This document shows, one piece after another, positions 10,838 through 22,920 of a stretch of DNA of 64,000 nt. The stretch spans positions 34,601,586-34,665,585 of the forward strand of contig CM053249.1 in assembly GCA_028583405.1 (NCBI GenBank), written 5' to 3'. A program made the translations under genes and the position numbers. Under the pieces are notes generated by a model that did not search any database, had not been told where the DNA came from, and saw only the letters and a list, made by a program, of their open reading frames with translations. Numbering within the stretch: the stretch's first letter is position 1; the number at the start of each line of letters is the position of its first letter. The DNA is from Pogonophryne albipinna (lineage: Eukaryota; Chordata; Actinopteri; Perciformes; Artedidraconidae).

Positions 10838-11158
10838 ATGTCGGAGAGCCAAAGGAAAAGTCTGGTGTGGGACATCAGAAGAAGCCTACTCTCCTTGTCA
10901 GCGAAAGAACTCCTCCACATTGCCAAGGAAGTGGGTCCAGTGTCAGGCCAGGAACCGTCTGAGCTCGAGGAGGGAGACGATGAAGGCTGCTTCAACTACA
11001 TCACTTTATTTATGCACAGTAAGCACTTGCTTGAGTCAGAAGATAGTGGGATGGCTCACTTGTTGATGTTGAAAGATGCTATTGATGACATTGTGAAAGA
11101 CAGAGAAGTAAGTGTACCGGGTTTGCCACACTTAGAGATCAACACAGGTAACAACTAA
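10838..11158 (+). pseudogene. gag: Gypsy gag, N-terminal part
   Basis: 106 codons starting MSESQRKSLVWDIRR, the N-terminal module of a fish Gypsy Gag. It is a compact, predicted all-helical domain (LLSLSAKELLHIAKEVG, then ITLFMHSKHLLESED). The length and helix pattern resemble a death-fold or matrix-like adaptor, but that is inference. The frame ends at a TAA near 11156, while the following frame is already open and continues into the main gag ORF. A single frameshift around 11140-11158 therefore separates two halves of one gene. Confidence 0.65.
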
Positions 11159-11246
11159 GCAGATATCTGAAGCTGAGACAGATCTCACCGCTTCTCCAGT
11201 CAGCTTTAATGCTGTAGGTGATAACACAAATACTGGGTTACTGGAA

Positions 11247-12401
11247 ATGCTTAATAGCTATGAAGACCTGGGTAAAAGGTTAAGACAAAGCATTATGGCA
11301 CCTACAACACAGACACTAGAACAACCCCCACTGTCACCAGCACACACTAGTAAGTCTCATCATAACATCCCACACTCACCAGCTCAGTCCGGCCCAGAGA
11401 CAATGATCTCCTTAAGAGAGCTCTCCTACCTCCAGAGGAGGGAGTTTAAGGTGCAAGGGGGTCAAGTTGGTGATCATTCTTCGGACATAAGCTATAACAA
11501 TGTCTGTAAGCAAATCGAGGAAGGAATTAGAGAAGGTGTCCATGACGGAGACATAGTTCGTGGTGTGCTCCGAATCATAAAACCTGGAACTTTCAAAGAC
11601 ATGCTAATAAATAAGGATGACCTGACAGTGATGGAGCTCAAAGGCTTTCTCCAGGCCCACTTAAGAGAGAAAAACAGTACGGAGTTATTCCAAGAATTAA
11701 TGTGTGCTAGACAGGATGATAATGAAACACCACAACAGTTTCTCTACCGAGTGATAGGGTTAAAGCAACGTGTCCTATTCACCTCCAAACTGTCAGACGC
11801 AGGCATTAAATACAGTCCAGCTACTGTTCAAGATGTGTTTCTACATACGGTCTTGCAGGGACTTGGATATAAACACAATGATGTACGCAGAGAACTAAAG
11901 CCCCTTCTGTCAAGTGGTGAGGTGAGTGATGAAACAATATTACGCAATGTAATGAGAATCACCAGTGAGGAGAGTGAGAGACAGAAGAGGATAGGTCCTT
12001 CTCGTCGGCAAGCAGCAACTAGTGCTCATAGCGCACAACTTGAGCTTAACACAGTCCAAGAGTGTGGCAACAAACAAGAAAGCACAGAACACAAAACAAA
12101 GACAGACCCAATAAAAGAGCTTGCAGCCAAGGTAGATGAGCTAACCAGCATGGTTGAGGCTATGAGACAACAAAAGCAGCCACATCCGGCAGACATGATT
12201 AACCATAACCAATACTCTCAAAACAGAGTGAGAACCAGGAGAGAGAAACCCTTTGGTTGTTCAAGATGTGTCGAACAAAACCGGCCAGATTGTAACCACT
12301 GTTTCTATTGTGGTGATGGAGGACACAGGGCTGTGGGCTGTTTAAAGAGACAAGAGAGTCAGGGAAACTCAAGCCGGTCACTGCAGCGGGGTTGCCAGTG
12401 A
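11247..12401 (+). pseudogene. gag: Gypsy gag, capsid and nucleocapsid part
   Basis: 384 codons; the frame is open upstream of this ATG to about 11150. The middle region (IIKPGTFKDML, LKGFLQAHLREKNSTELFQ, ARQDDNETPQQFLYRVIGL) is a Ty3/Gypsy-type capsid domain that would assemble the particle. A basic C-terminal region holds a zinc knuckle, CFYCGDGGHRAVGC, of CX2CX4HX4C type, for RNA binding. The frame ends at about 12401, and the pol-ward sequence continues in another frame from 12392, then shifts again at an A6 run near 12580. These shifts may be indels or, less likely, programmed sites. Confidence 0.8.
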
Positions 12402-12615
12402 TCGGATCCACAATACGACCCCAAGCTGAACATTCTGGTGAGGCAAAAGCGCAAATCAGTTGTGAGGGCAAAACAGTTGAAGTAGCTGGTGCACAGAATA
12501 GTTACCAACTAGATGAATCCTCGACTCAGTTTTCTTTTGGTTCACCAGGGGTGAAACGTAGAACTGTTGCCAAGCTGATAGGAAAAAATCGCTAATACAG
12601 TGTAATCTAAACGGA

Positions 12616-15600
12616 TTGGCAGTGACTGCATTGCTTGACTCCGGTGCTCAAGTCAGTATCATAAGCCGCGCCTGGAAAGAACAATATCTGCCTAATCTTG
12701 ATGTTCGACCAATATCGGAGATTATCGAGGATCTGAACGAGCTAAAGGTGTATGCAGTTAATGGCGAGCTTATTCCGTTTGATGGCTGGGTAGCCATTAT
12801 GACCAACTTGCCAGGAAATGAAGAACCCAGTCTTTCCATCAGTGTTCCATTCCTAGTCACAAGCTTGACCATGGAGAGACCATTGGTTGGTTTTAATGTT
12901 TTGGAGGAAATCATTGAGGGACAGCCAGAACGATTGATAGGCACTCTGGTTAGACTGCTTCGTGATGCCATCAGTGTTCCGGTGGAGAAAGCCGAAGCAA
13001 TTGTGAGCTTTATTCAGGCAGTTGAACCAAGTACATCGCAGGTACGCCTAAGAACAGGTGTCAATGACATCGTCATTCCGGCTGGTCAAGTCACCTGGGT
13101 GAGGTGTCGTGTTCCCCAAGCCCTGAACCCCTCTGATCGTCTGGTGTTGTTTGAAGCTGATGAAGACAGTCATCAATTATCGCAGCTGGATTTAGGGACA
13201 GGTTTGTTTGAGATACACAACCCTGCAAAGCCTTATGTCACAATTCCAGTAGGCAATAACACCAAACATGATGTCATCTTACCACGCAAGACAGCCCTGG
13301 GCGTATTGCAGCACATTGAAAGGTTTCTGGATGCTGAATCTCCTGACAAGACAACATGTACTGCAACAGTCAATGAGGTCTCAACTCAACTCCTTGAACC
13401 AATCCAACAAGCTGAGCCGACTCCACCTCTGTGGCACCCACCAGTGGACCTCAGTCACTTAGAGGAGGAACAACAAGAGATTGCCAAGAGAATGTTGTAT
13501 GAAGAATCAAAGGCTTTTGCGAGGGACGGAAATGACATTGGCTGTAACCCTAGCCTAGAAATGGTGATAAATCTGAAGGACGATATTCCAGTGCAAAGGA
13601 CGTATACTTCCATACCAAAGCCGCTTTTGAGGGAGGTCAAAGAATATATTCAAGACCTACTGGTGAAGGGATGGATTGTTAAATCCAAGTCTTCCTATTC
13701 TGCCCCTGTTGTGTGCGTGCGGAAGAAAGATGGCTCTTTGCGCCTTTGTATAGACTATCGCCTGCTCAATCAGAAAACTGTACCAGACCGACACCCACTG
13801 CCTCGGATACGGGACCTACTGGACACCTTGGGGGGATACTCTTGGTTCAGCATCCTCGACCAGGGTAAGGCATACCACCAGGGTTTTGTGGCTGAAGGTT
13901 CACGCCATCTGACCGCCTTTATCACACCCTGGGGGCTTTATGAGTGGGTGAGAATCCCGTTTGGTCTTACGAATGCACCAGCAGCTTTTCAGAGGAGTAT
14001 GGAGGAGATGTTGAGTTCTTTGAGAGATGAGTGCTGTATACCTTACCTGGACGACATCCTGTGTTACTCCCAGACCTTTGAAAATCATGTGGAGGTGGTT
14101 CGGAAAGTGCTCCAAGCGATACAGAGTCAGGGAGTGAAGCTCCGCCCTGAGAAGTGTGAGGTGTTCAGGGGAGAAGTTCGCTATGTTGGACGCCTGGTCT
14201 CTGGTGAGGGTGTCCGAGTCGACCCCAAAGATCTAGAAGCTGTACTGGCCCTGAAAGCGAAAACACCGAAGACCGTAGGTGACTTGAGAAGAGTCCTCGG
14301 CTTTCTCAGTTACTACAGGTCGTACATACAAGACTTCTCAAAGATAGCAAAGCCATTATACGAGTTGCTCCAAGTGAAAGCCTCAACACAAGCTCGACAG
14401 ATCAAAGCTAAAGGACCCCAGCTGTCATCCAGGGCGCCTATAGAGTGGACTGCTGTGCATCAGACTACACTTGAGGAACTGGTTGACATGTTAACTCATC
14501 CTCCAGTTCTCGGATACCCAGACTTTGACATGCCATTCGTCTTGCATACCGATGCATCGGAGCAAGGACTGGGAGCAGTTCTTTACCAACAGCAGGACGA
14601 AAAGCTGCGAGTCATTGGCTATGGGTCACGAACCTTGACACCGGCTGAAAGGAATTATCATTTGCACAGCGGCAAATTAGAGTTCCTCGCGCTAAAATGG
14701 GCAGTGTGTGAGAAGTTTAGAGATTACCTCTTTTATGCTCCTCACTTCACCATCTACACTGACAACAATCCACTTACTTATGTTATGAGCACGGCCAAAC
14801 TCAATGCGGTCGGTCACCGTTGGGTGGGGGAGTTGTCAGACTTCCGCTTTAACATTAAGTACAGACCTGGAAGAATGAACATTGATGCGGATACACTGTC
14901 CCGTATCCCTCTTGATATTGACCACTACATGTCAACGTGCACAGAAGAGTTGTCGCAAGATGTGGTGAGTGCAACCTGGGAAGGAGGTCAAGCAGCTCAG
15001 AGAAAAGATGTTGCCTGGGTAGCTGCCCTCTCTGCCTCCTCCCTTGATGTTATTCCACAGCCGTGCACACCTCTACAGGAAATAAGTCACAATGAGTTGG
15101 TTCAAGCCCAAAGGGAAGACCAAACGATTGGAGAGATCGTAAGGCTAAAAGAAATTAGTGATAAACTTTCAGATGATATGAGGAGGTCAGTCAAGGGAAC
15201 CGCGTGTAAGCTTCTCCACGAGTGGAACCGTCTACACCTTGAAGATGGAATCCTATATAGGCGGACACCAGAGAGAAAACAGCTTGTCCTACCTCTGAAA
15301 TATCAGTCTTTTGTCTTGAAGCACCTTCATGATAACATGGGACATGTAGGCACAGAGAGAGTAATTCAACTAGCCAGAGAAAGGTTTTACTGGCCTCATA
15401 TGAAAAGATTCATAGAGGATTATGTGACAAAGAAATGCTGTTGCATTAAACAGAAGAAACCAACGGTCCATGTGCGTGCACCAATGAGCAGCATGAAGTC
15501 TAACTCACCCCTTGAACTGGTCTGCATTGACTATTTGCACCTTGAGAAAAGTAAAGGAGGCTATGAATATATCTTGGTGGTAGTCGACCACTTCACAAGG

Positions 15601-16380
15601 TTCGCACAGGCCTATGCAACCAAAAATAAATCCGGACGGACAGCAGCAGAGCGGATTTATAATGACTTTATACCCCGTTTTGGGTTCCCCAACAAACTGC
15701 ACCATGATCAAGGAAGAGAATTCGAGAATGATCTCTTTCGAACACTCGGGCAGCTCGCTGGAGTAGGCCACTCTCGAACATCTCCTTACCACCCGCAAGG
15801 AAATCCAGCTGAGCGGTTCAACCGAACTCTGTTACAGATGCTGCGAACGCTGACAGACAAAGAAAAAGAGACATGGAAAGAACATCTTCCACAGGTTATA
15901 CATGCGTATAACTGCACACGTCACGAATCAACCAGTTATTCGCCTCACTTTCTGCTCTATGGTCGTCAACCTCGTCTCCCTGTGGATCTCCTGTTCGGCC
16001 TGTCAGAGGAGACAGATCCAGTGACACACAAAGGATATGCTGAGAAATGGCGCGAAAGGATGACCGAAGCATATCGGATTGCTACTGATAACAGTCTGGC
16101 GTCTAGTGCAAAGGGCAAGTCCTATTATGATCAGAAGGCGAGGGGAGTGGTTCTGAAGCAAGGGGATAGAGTGTTAGTCAGGAACCTAAGTGAGCGCGGA
16201 GGGCCTGGTAAATTGCGTTCCTATTGGGAGAAGAGGATATATGTGGTAAAGGAACAGGTTTCAGATAACCCAGTATATGTCGTCCATCCAGAAAGTGATG
16301 CAAAAGGGAAAACCAGAACCCTGCACAGAAACCTGCTTCGCTTGTCAATGACTTGCCAGTGGAATTTCCACCACAGTTAG
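12616..16380 (+). CDS. pol: Ty3/Gypsy polyprotein: protease, RT, RNase H, integrase
   Basis: 1254 codons without a stop. Aspartic protease [11 protein letters not shown] at the start (the frame is open a few codons upstream, to about 12583). RT with [23 protein letters not shown] and YLDDIL near residue 477. RNase [17 protein letters not shown] near 644 and [10 protein letters not shown] near 713. Integrase zinc region [10 protein letters not shown] with a nearby CCC; core D in CIDYLH (about 969), D in HHDQG (about 1029) and E in NPAERFN (about 1064), a DD35E-like spacing; then a GPY-like C-terminus. This would copy the element's RNA to DNA and insert it. All catalytic residues are visible. 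Expression would depend on the broken gag upstream. Confidence 0.92.
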   Translation: MAVTALLDSGAQVSIISRAWKEQYLPNLDVRPISEIIEDLNELKVYAVNGELIPFDGWVAIMTNLPGNEEPSLSISVPFLVTSLTMERPLVGFNVLEEIIEGQPERLIGTLVRLLRDAISVPVEKAEAIVSFIQAVEPSTSQVRLRTGVNDIVIPAGQVTWVRCRVPQALNPSDRLVLFEADEDSHQLSQLDLGTGLFEIHNPAKPYVTIPVGNNTKHDVILPRKTALGVLQHIERFLDAESPDKTTCTATVNEVSTQLLEPIQQAEPTPPLWHPPVDLSHLEEEQQEIAKRMLYEESKAFARDGNDIGCNPSLEMVINLKDDIPVQRTYTSIPKPLLREVKEYIQDLLVKGWIVKSKSSYSAPVVCVRKKDGSLRLCIDYRLLNQKTVPDRHPLPRIRDLLDTLGGYSWFSILDQGKAYHQGFVAEGSRHLTAFITPWGLYEWVRIPFGLTNAPAAFQRSMEEMLSSLRDECCIPYLDDILCYSQTFENHVEVVRKVLQAIQSQGVKLRPEKCEVFRGEVRYVGRLVSGEGVRVDPKDLEAVLALKAKTPKTVGDLRRVLGFLSYYRSYIQDFSKIAKPLYELLQVKASTQARQIKAKGPQLSSRAPIEWTAVHQTTLEELVDMLTHPPVLGYPDFDMPFVLHTDASEQGLGAVLYQQQDEKLRVIGYGSRTLTPAERNYHLHSGKLEFLALKWAVCEKFRDYLFYAPHFTIYTDNNPLTYVMSTAKLNAVGHRWVGELSDFRFNIKYRPGRMNIDADTLSRIPLDIDHYMSTCTEELSQDVVSATWEGGQAAQRKDVAWVAALSASSLDVIPQPCTPLQEISHNELVQAQREDQTIGEIVRLKEISDKLSDDMRRSVKGTACKLLHEWNRLHLEDGILYRRTPERKQLVLPLKYQSFVLKHLHDNMGHVGTERVIQLARERFYWPHMKRFIEDYVTKKCCCIKQKKPTVHVRAPMSSMKSNSPLELVCIDYLHLEKSKGGYEYILVVVDHFTRFAQAYATKNKSGRTAAERIYNDFIPRFGFPNKLHHDQGREFENDLFRTLGQLAGVGHSRTSPYHPQGNPAERFNRTLLQMLRTLTDKEKETWKEHLPQVIHAYNCTRHESTSYSPHFLLYGRQPRLPVDLLFGLSEETDPVTHKGYAEKWRERMTEAYRIATDNSLASSAKGKSYYDQKARGVVLKQGDRVLVRNLSERGGPGKLRSYWEKRIYVVKEQVSDNPVYVVHPESDAKGKTRTLHRNLLRLSMTCQWNFHHS

Positions 16381-17130
16381 TCAAACCAACCCCAAAGCCA
16401 TCACAGAATCAAGGAAGCCATCCAAAGAGACAAAGGGATGTGAGAGACCAAAATGCTGAGACATCTGATTCAGAGGATGAGTCAACAGGAGGTTACTGGC
16501 TGAGGATACCAGCAAATCGGGTTAAGCCTAACATAACAGTTACTCCAAAAAGACCAAGTATGTTAAGAGAGAACAGACATCAGTGTGGGAACCACATTCT
16601 TCTGAGGAGATGTTTGGAAAGACTACCAGGAACTCTGGTGTAGAGAGACAGCTAGATTCCAAACTTTACCTGACATGGACATTGCACAACGGGAAGCTGG
16701 AGAACAGGCTAGAGGTCTTTGTGAAGAAGAGTACTCGTCAGACAGGGGTGAACTTCAACTTGAGGATGAACCGGAAGTCTCTCATCAAACTGACTCAGAG
16801 GAAGACAATGAGCAGACAACTCCTAATGTACCTCAGAACGAAGATGAACAAGAATTGCCTCAACGTGCATGTCCCGAGGAACGGGTACAAGACCCTGAAC
16901 CTTACTCACCTGTCCCACTGAGACGGTCTACTCGGGAGAGACGACCGGGTCAAATCCTCACCTACTCATCTCTTGGCCACCCAACATACCAGTCGGGTCC
17001 AACAGTAAATGCTATGGACACATACCTCATACCCTACACTCACCTTTGGTATTCACAAACATGCCCACCATCATTCCACTACGCACCCCTCATTCCATAT
17101 CCCCATTCCCCATTTACATGTCCCATACAA
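16381..17130 (+). pseudogene. Gypsy pol C-terminal tail, frameshifted
   Basis: After the pol stop, overlapping frames continue an acidic, Ser/Thr-rich tail. The last (16675-17139) holds RRSTRERRPGQILTYSSLG, a motif I associate with the extreme C-terminus of fish Gypsy Pol proteins. It therefore probably belongs to pol and was separated by frameshift. It has no signal peptide and no membrane segment, so there is no evidence for an env gene. Confidence 0.5.
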
Positions 17131-17297
17131 GGGTATTGAAAGGTCACACACAGTGTTAGTCCTAAGGGTCATACATTTTGAGGTGTGATCATTTGGATAT
17201 TGAAAATATTGTGTTTTTTGAAGATGTTAAAGTTATCTTGAATAGGAACATGTGATTTCAAGTAAGTGTCGGGAGCCACTTTTGTTGTCGGGAAGCG

Positions 17298-18360
17298 TGT
17301 GGCACCCCTGGGATGTGTGACCACATTGATATAATAATTATTATTGTTTGGAGTTGGAATATGCCTTTGTTTTGTACATCTGTTATTTTCATTTCACTAA
17401 CGGGGTCGATAGATGCAGTAAGTAGTGAGGCGGAACGTTTGTGTTCGATTCAATGGTTCCGGGGGTACCGATTACAGCGACGGACATTCCCGGGGTTTCC
17501 TCAGAAGTAATCTGGAAGGAAACTGAACACAACGTGTCCTCATTACTTCTGTCTCACCTGCACCATACAGGTTGCTAAACTGTGCATAAATCACAATGAA
17601 TCCCCCATAAGGTTTGCGTAAATAATATGTAACGGCCCGCTAACAGTTAAAGACTTTGTAGCGCTGTTTACATGTGTAAAACCGTTAAATAATGTGTGTG
17701 TATTAGCCTAGCTTCCCCGGTACGGCGCCATTTTGGGGACAACGTGATCTGACGCAGTAAGGATACAAGTTTGTCAGTATATCTGAAGGCTCCCGCACAC
17801 TGAGTATTTACATACATGTATAATGATTGTGAATTTGTAATAAATATGTACTTTGTAAGGGTTATACGTTAGTTACTGTTGGTAAAACAGTAAGGTTGTT
17901 TGTTACACTTAAATATGTTTCAGTAATGCATTTTAGTGACCTGCCATTAATGGCAGAAGGTAAATAGTCAACATGAGAGGTTAGAGGGGTCATGAAATAC
18001 TACGTTTAAGTGAAAGTAAAAGAAGAGTAGTATTATATACAGGTTAATACTGTATACAAATGTATTTAACGTACAACAGATTTTATTGAATGTGAAATTC
18101 AATTTGACATGTGTTTATCACATAAAAGAGTAACATACAGACAGAGTGAAGGTATGTGAATGGTTATTGAGGAATGTAAGTCGAAACTGAAATGCATAAG
18201 ATAATGAATATGTTTTATATGATTTTGTGTAATAAAACAACCTCAGGAGAAGTAACCTGGAAGGAAACTGAACACAACGTGTCCTCATTACTTCTGTCTC
18301 ACCTGCACCATACAGGTATCATCACTGTTACTGTGGTCCTCATATCGGGGACCCGTAACA
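17298..18360 (+). mobile_element. Gypsy 3' LTR
   Basis: 1063 bp, same termini as the 5' LTR. It is followed by tata (18361-18364), matching the tata at 9406-9409, and then directly by the rest of SAMD3-like exon D. It carries the same 70-bp internal repeat (about 17501-17571 and 18247-18316). Confidence 0.92.
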
Positions 18361-18493
18361 TATACTTTCGACTTCACCCAGAAAGTGTTGATGGGCCTGG
18401 ATGAGGGGAACTTGAAGCCCTTGAAGCCCAGGGTGTTGAGCCTGAAAAAACTTTTGGCAGTTTAATCCTACCAACAAAGTTGCACTTTAACAA

Positions 18494-19068
<575 letters not shown>

Positions 19069-19541
19069 TATAGTTAATTTCAATCACTAGCTTGGGTCAA
19101 ATGAACAACCCAATGTATGGTTTATATTTAACCCAGTGATATAGTTAATTTCAATCACTAGCTTGGGTCAAATAAACAACCCAGCACATGGGTTAAAATT
19201 ATCCAGCCCAGCACATGGGTTAAGACAACCCAGCACGTGTTCTGTCCTGTCCACTAGCTTGGGTCAAATGAACAACCCAATGTATGGTTTATATTTAACC
19301 CATTGATATAGTTAATTTCAATCACTAGCTTGGTTCAAATAAACAACCCAATGTATGGTTTATATTTAACCCAGTGATATAGTTAATTTCAATCACTAGC
19401 TTGGGTCAAATAAACAGCCCAGCACATGGGTTAAAATTATCCAGCCCAGCACATGGGTTAAGACAACCCAGCGCGTGTTCTGTCCTATAGTGACTCAGCA
19501 GCTGGGTTATGATTGGGTTATTTTTTAACCCAGTAGGCAAG
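19069..19541. repeat. Tandem array with ACCCA motifs at the right edge of the element
   Basis: Units beginning tatagttaatttcaatcact and containing agcttgggtcaaat, aacaaccca and gggttaa recur at about 19070, 19139, 19308 and 19379. Short units are about 70 bp and alternate with long ones of about 110-170 bp, a small higher-order pattern. The array ends in ttattttttaacccag at 19541. Confidence 0.75.
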
Positions 19542-19544
19542 GCA

Positions 19545-19962
19545 AGTTTATTTATATAGCAACTTTCAACACAAGGCAATTCAAAGTGCTTTACAAAAAA
19601 CGAAAGACATTAAGAAAATGGCATTTAAAATCAGTCATTAAAAAGAAAAGATAATAAAATAAACATTAAAAGAAAAAATACATGGATAAAAGTTACAGTG
19701 CAGTTTAAGATGTAAATAGTTCAATTAAAAGCAGCGGCAAAAAGAAAAGTCTTTAGTCTGGATTTGAAAGTAGTCAGAGTTGCAGCGGATCTGCAGTTTT
19801 CTGGGAGTTTGTTCCAGATATTTGGAGCATAATAACTGAACGCTGCTTTTCCATGTTTAGTTCTGACTCTTGGGACAGAAAGCTGACCAGTCCCTGAAGA
19901 CCTGAGAGATCTGGATGGTTCATAATTTAGCAGTAGGTCAGAAATGTATTTTGGGCCTAAAC
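19545..19962 (-). pseudogene. LINE-B 3' end: RT C-terminus and 3' UTR
   Basis: On the minus strand 19987-19721 encodes a typical LINE C-terminus (KYISDLLLNYEPSRSLRSS, VPRVRTKHGKAAFSYYAP, NIWNKLPENCR). It is followed by a 3' UTR ending in the widespread fish LINE tail (complement of ggcaaggcaagtttatttat) at about 19545. It is separated from the rest of RT by the hAT element and by a deletion of the YADD region. Non-functional. Confidence 0.8.
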
Positions 19963-21373
19963 CAGGGGTGCCCAACCGGTCGATCACGATCGACCGGTCG
20001 ATCGCGGGGAGATTCCCAGTCGATCGCGAGATGTGTCTAAAAATAGAACAACAATATTCTGTTTTATCGTTAATGTCCTATAACATAATCTTCCTGTGCC
20101 AGAATAATGCACTTGAACGCATCAAAGCTTTGTGATTGGCCGGCGTGACCCCATGTGTCTGGGCGTGTCTGGTGGGCAGTGGGCACTATTACGCTGACGT
20201 TGTCCGTGTCAACAAGAGTGACAGTCCGCACACACACAAAACCGAAATTATGGCAGAAGCAAAAAAGCCCAAAAAATATAATTTTCACTCCGAGTAGGAG
20301 GATGATTATTTTTGTAACTATTCCAATTCAAAGTCCATCTGTCTCATCTGCAATGCGAGCGTGTCTTTATCGAAGAAGGGTAATTTAGGAGCGGCATTTC
20401 AAAACAGTGCACAAACGCTACGAGACGGAATTCCCTCCTAATTCTGCCCTGCGCTCCCAAAAGGTGAGGGACCTGAAAGGACAGCTAAATGCACAGCAGT
20501 CCATTTTCACCAGGCCCAACAACAAGAGCAAGGCTGCTACCATAGCATCTTATCGTGTCAGTCACGTTCTTGCGAAACACATGAAGTCTTTCAAAGATGG
20601 CGAAGTTGTGAAAGAAGCTTTCCTGGAGGCTGCCGACGCGCTTTTTGGGGACAGTAAAAATAACAGTAGCATTTCAACAGGTTTTTGATATAATAAAAAC
20701 TCAAGTTAGATACCGTTATTAATCATCTGTAAGTTTTAGTTTGTTTGAACTTATTCATTATAATTATTGTACAAAATGGTATAAGAATGCAAACTTAAAT
20801 TGATTATAGTCTATTATCAATTCAGGTTAAGAAACTTGCTTTGATCCTATTTTAAAGGCATTTCTTTTTATACTCTACTAAAATGCAACAAAAAAAGGGT
20901 TTGATTCTATTAATTTTGACTTTTTTATTGCACTTTGGCAGCAGATTCCTGCGTAGCTTCATATCTGAGTTGTCTTATTAGTAAGCCTAATTTATAGTTT
21001 TGTAGCAACACTATTTTTATATAATGGCAAATAAAGGGTTCAGAGTCTTTTCTTTTTTTCCTGTGTCATATGTGGCAGCACTGTTCAATGTTTCTTGAAA
21101 ACATTACCCACTGTATATGACGTGTGAATAAACTCCAACTCTGTATCAACAACACTGTTGTGTAACTTCAGTTAAATACTTGTATGTGTGTAGATTAGAA
21201 AGAGTTGAGATAAAGGATCTGCAGTATTTTATGAAGTATTAATCGTACAAAGGTCTGTTTTATACAAGTGGTTGTAGGCTGTCAGTAATGGCCTCTCTAT
21301 TTGGACTGGTAGATCTCGGCAGACTGGCAACTTTAAAAGTAGCTCTCAGTTCAAAAAAGGTTGGGCACCCCTG
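19963..21373 (+). mobile_element. hAT-type element with CAGGGGTGCCCAACC ends
   Basis: Terminal inverted repeats are CAGGGGTGCCCAACC at 19963 and GGTTGGGCACCCCTG ending at 21373. Size 1.4 kb. It contains the N-terminal part of a BED-finger transposase and then AT-rich non-coding sequence, so it is an internally deleted, non-autonomous copy. The left flank (gcctaaac) and right flank (atgtagat) do not match, so no 8-bp TSD survives. Confidence 0.85.
20250..20691 (+). pseudogene. hAT transposase N-terminus (BED zinc finger), broken
   Basis: From ATG at 20250, MAEAKKPKKYNFHSE runs into a TAG. After it, a BED-like finger is visible (CNYSNSKSICLICNASVSL and KKGNL), then a one-base shift near 20390 before the His pair. 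The open part 20407-20688 continues KRYETEFPPNSALRSQKVRD and KAATIASYRVSHVLAKHMK. This is the N-terminal region of hAT transposases related to EPM2AIP1/GTF2IRD2-type proteins. The catalytic RNase-H and dimerisation regions are absent. It would bind transposon ends if intact; as it stands it is a relic. Confidence 0.75.
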
Positions 21374-22920
21374 ATGTAGATGTTAAAGAGAAGAGGCCCC
21401 AAGATGGAGCCTTGAGGTAACCCACATGCCATATTTGTCAACTCAGATGTGTATTTACCTATAGAAACAAAGTTTTTTCTGTCCTTTAAGTAGGATTCAA
21501 ACCAATTTAGAACTGTTTCCGAAAGTCCCACCCAGTTTTCTAGTCGGTCGAGTAATATGTTGTGGTCAACAGTGTCAAACGCAGCACTGAGATCTAATAA
21601 TACTAACACTGAAGTTCTGCCACTGTCTGTGTTTAAGTGGATGTCATTGAAGACCTTTACAAGAGCAGTCTCAGTGCTGTGGTTTGGACGAAAGCCTGAC
21701 TGGAATACATCGAAACAACTATTTAAATGCAAGAAATTACTCAACTGTTGAAAAACAACTTTTTCAATGATTTTACCTAGAAATGGCAGGTTTGATATGG
21801 GCCTGTAATTGTTCATTACTGAAGCATCTAGATTATTCTTTTTTAAGAGCGGTTTAATGACTGCAGTTTTCAGGGCCTGTGGAAAAATACCTGAGTGAAG
21901 AGATTTGTTTACTATATGAAGTAGATCTGAGGCCATGCAACGAAAAACATTTTTGATAAATCCTGTTGGAATAATATCAAGGCAGCAGGAGGAGGATTTC
22001 AGAAGTTGAATAATGTCCCCTAGGTTTTTATCATTAATCTGATGGAATTGTGTCATGGTGTTTGAATTGATATTAGGTGGACATAGGGACAACACATTTG
22101 CTGTACCTGATGCAGAGGCACTGACTGCTTGTCTGATTTTTGTCAGTGAAGAAGGAGGCAAAATCATTGCATGCCCTGGTGGATAGAAATTCAGAGGCTA
22201 CTGACACTGGGGGGTTAGTTAGTCTGTCGACGGTAGCAAACAAGGCACGTGCATTGTTTTTGTTTTTGGTAATGATGTCAGAGAAGAAAGACTGTCGTGC
22301 ATTTTTCAATTCCAAATTATAAAGGCCAAGTCTCTCTTTATAGATTTCAAAGTGAACCTGGAGATTTGTTTTTCGCCACCTACGTTCAGCTTTTCGACAC
22401 TCTCTTTTTTCTTCTTTTCTCACGGTCATGGCCTTTCTCCATGGAGATATTTTCTTCCCAGTCACTTCCTTTACCTTAGTTGGAGCAATGGCATCTATAA
22501 CATTTTTAATTTTTGAATTAAAATGATCTACTAGCTCATTTACTGAGATGTTAGCAGGGGCAAGTGTGGAAGAAAAATTCTGAGTAAACATTTCCCTAGT
22601 ATTTTCAGTTAAATATCGCTTTGTGGTTACCTCTTTTTGAACATTTTTGTGAACAGAAACAGAGCTCTCAAAGAAAACACAGGAATGATCAGAGAGTGCA
22701 ACATCAGTCAAAATGTTTTTCCTGCCAGAGACCTGACATTTAATAAAGCTAGTTTAAGTTTGTTAGATACACTATCAGTAAGATTTTTGTTAACAAACTG
22801 TGGCTGACATGGAATCACTGCTAAATTTGATAAACTCACACAAACGTTTGAGCACTTCCTGTTTCTAAGCTGATTCACCGCCCTTAATCTATTACCTATC
22901 AACACAGATATCGGCAAAGC
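21374..22920 (-). pseudogene. LINE-B ORF2: RT core with deleted endonuclease
   Basis: Minus-strand pieces in three frames. 22998-22708 ends in a motif run typical of the ORF2 start (KLKLALLNVRSLAGK); its first codons come from the adjoining BEL. 22711-22073 starts at the end of the endonuclease (DVALSDHSCVFFE) and covers the linker. 22167-21346 gives RT blocks [49 protein letters not shown] and [17 protein letters not shown]. Almost the whole APE endonuclease is missing between NVRSLAGK and SDHS, one frame change sits at a T5 run near 22140, and the YADD block is lost at the hAT junction. Dead LINE copy, L2/CR1 group. Confidence 0.82.

Larger units (their letters stand above)
7654..18463 (+). 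pseudogene. SAMD3-like multicopy fish gene, broken
   Basis: Four recognisable exons of the fish 'sterile alpha motif domain-containing protein 3-like' family, whose function is unknown. Exon A (about 7654-7751) reads RRNEIINDELPVGEILER, then TGA where the family has Trp, then PALKMESQ and a gt donor. Exon B (7921-8073) follows a cag-ag acceptor and ends cag/gtgagt: FHRITNLNLENHLYAELD. Exon C (about 8225-8337) includes ALPAYLHEDDSTFLRLWH and ends at gtaagt. Exon D starts after tcatcag at 9208 (VEQSDDPDTEDIAVGLL, VVIEG, ALHLSY) and is cut at 9409 by the Gypsy insertion. It resumes at 18361-18463 with FDFTQKVLMGLDEGNLK and ends in TAA. The N-terminal part was not found. One nonsense codon and an 8.9-kb insertion make it a pseudogene. 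Coordinates span the insertion. Confidence 0.75.

Noticed and set aside
16675..17139. Possible env gene of the Gypsy element
   Set aside because: No signal peptide, Cys pattern or membrane span; the RRSTRERRPGQ motif fits the pol C-terminal tail.
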